Source of the DNA: Allocoprobacillus merdigallinarum
Lineage (GTDB): Bacteria > Bacillota_I > Bacilli_A > Erysipelotrichales > Coprobacillaceae
DNA length: 22,425 bases
Direction of reading: 5' to 3'
Assembly (NCBI GenBank): GCA_019117525.1
Contig: DWZO01000042.1
Coordinates: 1 to 22,425, forward strand
Shown here: in pieces, positions 20,819 through 22,425 of the stretch
Position numbering within the stretch: the first letter of the stretch is position 1
How the letters are laid out: every line of letters begins with the position of its first letter
Made by a program: the position numbers and the translations under genes
Notes under the pieces: model-generated
What the model saw: only the letters and a program-made list of their open reading frames with translations
The model's database searches: none
What the model was told of the DNA's origin: nothing

Positions 20819-21850
20819 TTACTCCAATCTCGTTCGATTTATTTCTTTATCAAGAGAAAAAACTAATGCTCCTATAATAAGTCCCATATAATATGACATA
20901 AAGCGCCATAAGAACATAGAAGAAGACACACCTACTGGTCCTAAAAAACTAAATAGTAAAAGATAAACACCTTCACTACCACCACTTGATCCAGGAATAG
21001 GTAAAAATGCATTAATTAAATATATGCATGAACAAAGTCCAATAAAATCAAAAAAATCATAAAATGATACATCTAAATTTAATGCCTTTGCACTAAAAAA
21101 AGGCATACTGTAAATAATAGTTAACTTAATAACATTACAAATACAAGAACGTATTAAAACTGGTTTATTACGTTGTAAAAGTCCTAATTGATTACGAAAA
21201 TCAGATAAATATGTTTTAACTTTAAAACATGTCGATTCATAATCTTTAATAATACGAATTTTAGTTAAAAATTTAAGAATAGTATGTGTTAGAAAATTCT
21301 GTAAAGTTTTAGATTTAGCACCACCAAACAAAGCCACAATCACAACAAAATTAATTAAGAATCCTAGCACAACCAAACTAAATATAGCAGGACGTTCTAT
21401 AAAATACTGATATTTAAATATTAACACAATACCCGTATAAATAACAAGTACACTCTGATAACAAATAAAACACATCAATAAAATACTTGCAGAATACGTA
21501 GGGGCAATCCCTTGTTTATTAAAAATATACACTTGAGCAAATTGTCCACCACTTGCAAATGGTGTTATTCCATTAAAAAAAGTTCCACTAATAGCATTTA
21601 TAAAAGATTGTTTATAAGTATAATCCTTTTTATAAAATCTACCAAAATATAACAATGAAAAAGCATCGAAAATATAATATAAAAACATGACAATAGCCAT
21701 TGCTATAATCCAAGAAATCTTAGCATGTGCAAAAGCATCAACAACTTGTTTCCATTGATTTCCTATAGATAGATAAATAACTGTTCCACCAATCAGAAGA
21801 ATAACAGCAATATTTAAAAGATATTTTTTCTTTCCTTTCATCATAGGCAC
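20819..21850 (-). CDS. Lysylphosphatidylglycerol-synthase-like flippase (UPF0104 family)
   Basis: The 343-aa integral membrane protein has about eight TM helices and belongs to the UPF0104/MprF N-terminal flippase family. The ISGTFFNGITPFASGGQFAQ segment and the NAFLPIPGSSGGSEGVYLLL loop are the family signatures. It lacks the soluble aminoacyltransferase domain of MprF, so it is a transporter-like module only. It heads the operon with the GT4-RecX and YhaM genes, suggesting that it moves or handles the glycolipid made by the GT4 part. The start is uncertain: GTG at 21850, or ATGs at 21844 and 21841. None has a close SD, but GGGAGG lies beyond a hairpin. An in-frame TGA directly before the GTG rules out a longer protein. 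Confidence 0.85.
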   Translation of the reverse strand: MPMMKGKKKYLLNIAVILLIGGTVIYLSIGNQWKQVVDAFAHAKISWIIAMAIVMFLYYIFDAFSLLYFGRFYKKDYTYKQSFINAISGTFFNGITPFASGGQFAQVYIFNKQGIAPTYSASILLMCFICYQSVLVIYTGIVLIFKYQYFIERPAIFSLVVLGFLINFVVIVALFGGAKSKTLQNFLTHTILKFLTKIRIIKDYESTCFKVKTYLSDFRNQLGLLQRNKPVLIRSCICNVIKLTIIYSMPFFSAKALNLDVSFYDFFDFIGLCSCIYLINAFLPIPGSSGGSEGVYLLLFSFLGPVGVSSSMFLWRFMSYYMGLIIGALVFSLDKEINRTRLE

Positions 21851-21854
21851 TCAT

Positions 21855-21884
21855 AATAATTGTAAACAATTATTAAATCCTCCC
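21855..21884 (-). promoter_or_regulatory. Hairpin between SD and start of the flippase-like gene
   Basis: On the minus strand GGGAGG (21879-21884) is followed by a perfect 9-bp inverted repeat AATAATTGT/ACAATTATT (21855-21874, 2-nt loop) and then by GTG at 21848-21850. The SD is 28 nt from the GTG in the linear message, but 8 nt if the hairpin is folded out. Structure-dependent initiation is an inference. Confidence 0.45.
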
Positions 21885-21973
21885 TTCTTAATCAATCTAA
21901 AACAATATTATATCAAAGAATAAAGGATATATTTCCTATAATCATTTTACTACAAAAGGAAAGATAAGTGAAT

Positions 21974-22007
21974 AAAAAAAAGGAGGGAATAGAATGACTA
22001 TTCCCTC
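21974..22007 (-). terminator. Terminator of the rRNA operon
   Basis: The minus-strand stem GAGGGAATAG/CTATTCCCTC with a 5-nt loop (21983-22007) is followed by a C and T8. It lies 7 nt past the 3' end of 5S rRNA and ends the rRNA transcript. Confidence 0.93.
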
Positions 22008-22013
22008 ACATGG

Positions 22014-22121
22014 ACTGGCAGCGTGCTATTTTCGCAGTTGCCTACTATCTTCGCCGCTGTGATGCTTAACTTCTGTGTTCGGCATGGGTACAGGTGTTTC
22101 CATCACGCCTTCACCACCAGA
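22014..22121 (-). rRNA. rrf: 5S rRNA
   Basis: The minus strand reads CTGGTGGTGAAGGCGTGATG, CACCTGTACCCATGCCGAAC, ACAGAAGTTAAGCATCAC and ends GCTGCCAG, pairing with the 5' end. These are conserved 5S blocks, giving about 108 nt. The ends are set by the terminal helix and could shift by a few bases. Confidence 0.95.
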
Positions 22122-22170
22122 TCCCTTCGAGCACGAACGCTCAAAACTGAACAGCCTCTCTCTTCCACTT

Positions 22171-22425
<255 letters not shown>

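Overview
The window looks like the chromosome of a low-GC, spore-forming Firmicute, most likely an Erysipelotrichia member (Coprobacillaceae/Thomasclavelia-like). This rests on strong AT bias, A/T-rich third codon positions, Shine-Dalgarno (SD) starts, a sufCDSUB operon with SufU, a YunB-type sporulation protein and a tiny YjcZ-like spore peptide. The taxonomic placement is inference, not a database result. Most genes are on the minus strand, and both ends hold stable-RNA genes, so this is mainly a core-genome segment. I see no transposase, phage gene or CRISPR array.

Layout, left to right: (1) 1-176, tRNA-Thr (cut by the edge) and tRNA-Val behind a near-consensus promoter. (2) 192-1443, a PucR-type regulator with a palindromic promoter region. 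(3) 1544-1681, a possible 45-aa Cys-containing small protein. (4) 1717-3704, a PadR regulator, a HAAS/DUF3887 membrane protein and two DUF3784-type membrane proteins in one operon with a candidate operator. (5) 3826-4464, a divergent low-complexity single-pass membrane protein. (6) 4493-7074, a membrane-anchored metallophosphoesterase and a HEAT-methyltransferase protein. (7) 7118-8646, a sporulation pair: YunB and a possible YutH/CotS-like protein. (8) 8698-14023, the sufC-sufD-sufS-sufU-sufB Fe-S assembly operon, which reads into a 5-formyltetrahydrofolate cyclo-ligase. (9) 14166-14341, two overlapping micro-ORFs of sporulation type. (10) 14468-16302, two tandem PrsA/SurA-like lipoproteins, then a HIT protein (16356-16760). 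(11) 16834-21850, two glycolipid-type GT4 glycosyltransferases facing each other. One of them is fused in frame to a complete RecX domain and lies in an operon with an LPG-synthase-like membrane protein and a YhaM-type 3'-5' exoribonuclease. (12) 21974-22425, the end of an rRNA operon (5S and the 3' end of 23S) with a terminator.

How the genes work together: SufS/SufU supply persulfide sulfur to the SufBCD scaffold. The two GT4 enzymes probably carry out successive sugar additions to diacylglycerol, making glycolipids that may anchor lipoteichoic acid. The two lipoproteins probably help proteins fold outside the membrane. YunB, its neighbour and the micro-ORFs point to endospore formation. 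The strongest oddity is the GT4-RecX fusion, which joins a membrane-lipid enzyme to a RecA-modulator domain. I found no wholly new multi-gene system, but several small ORFs and palindromic promoter elements deserve a second look.
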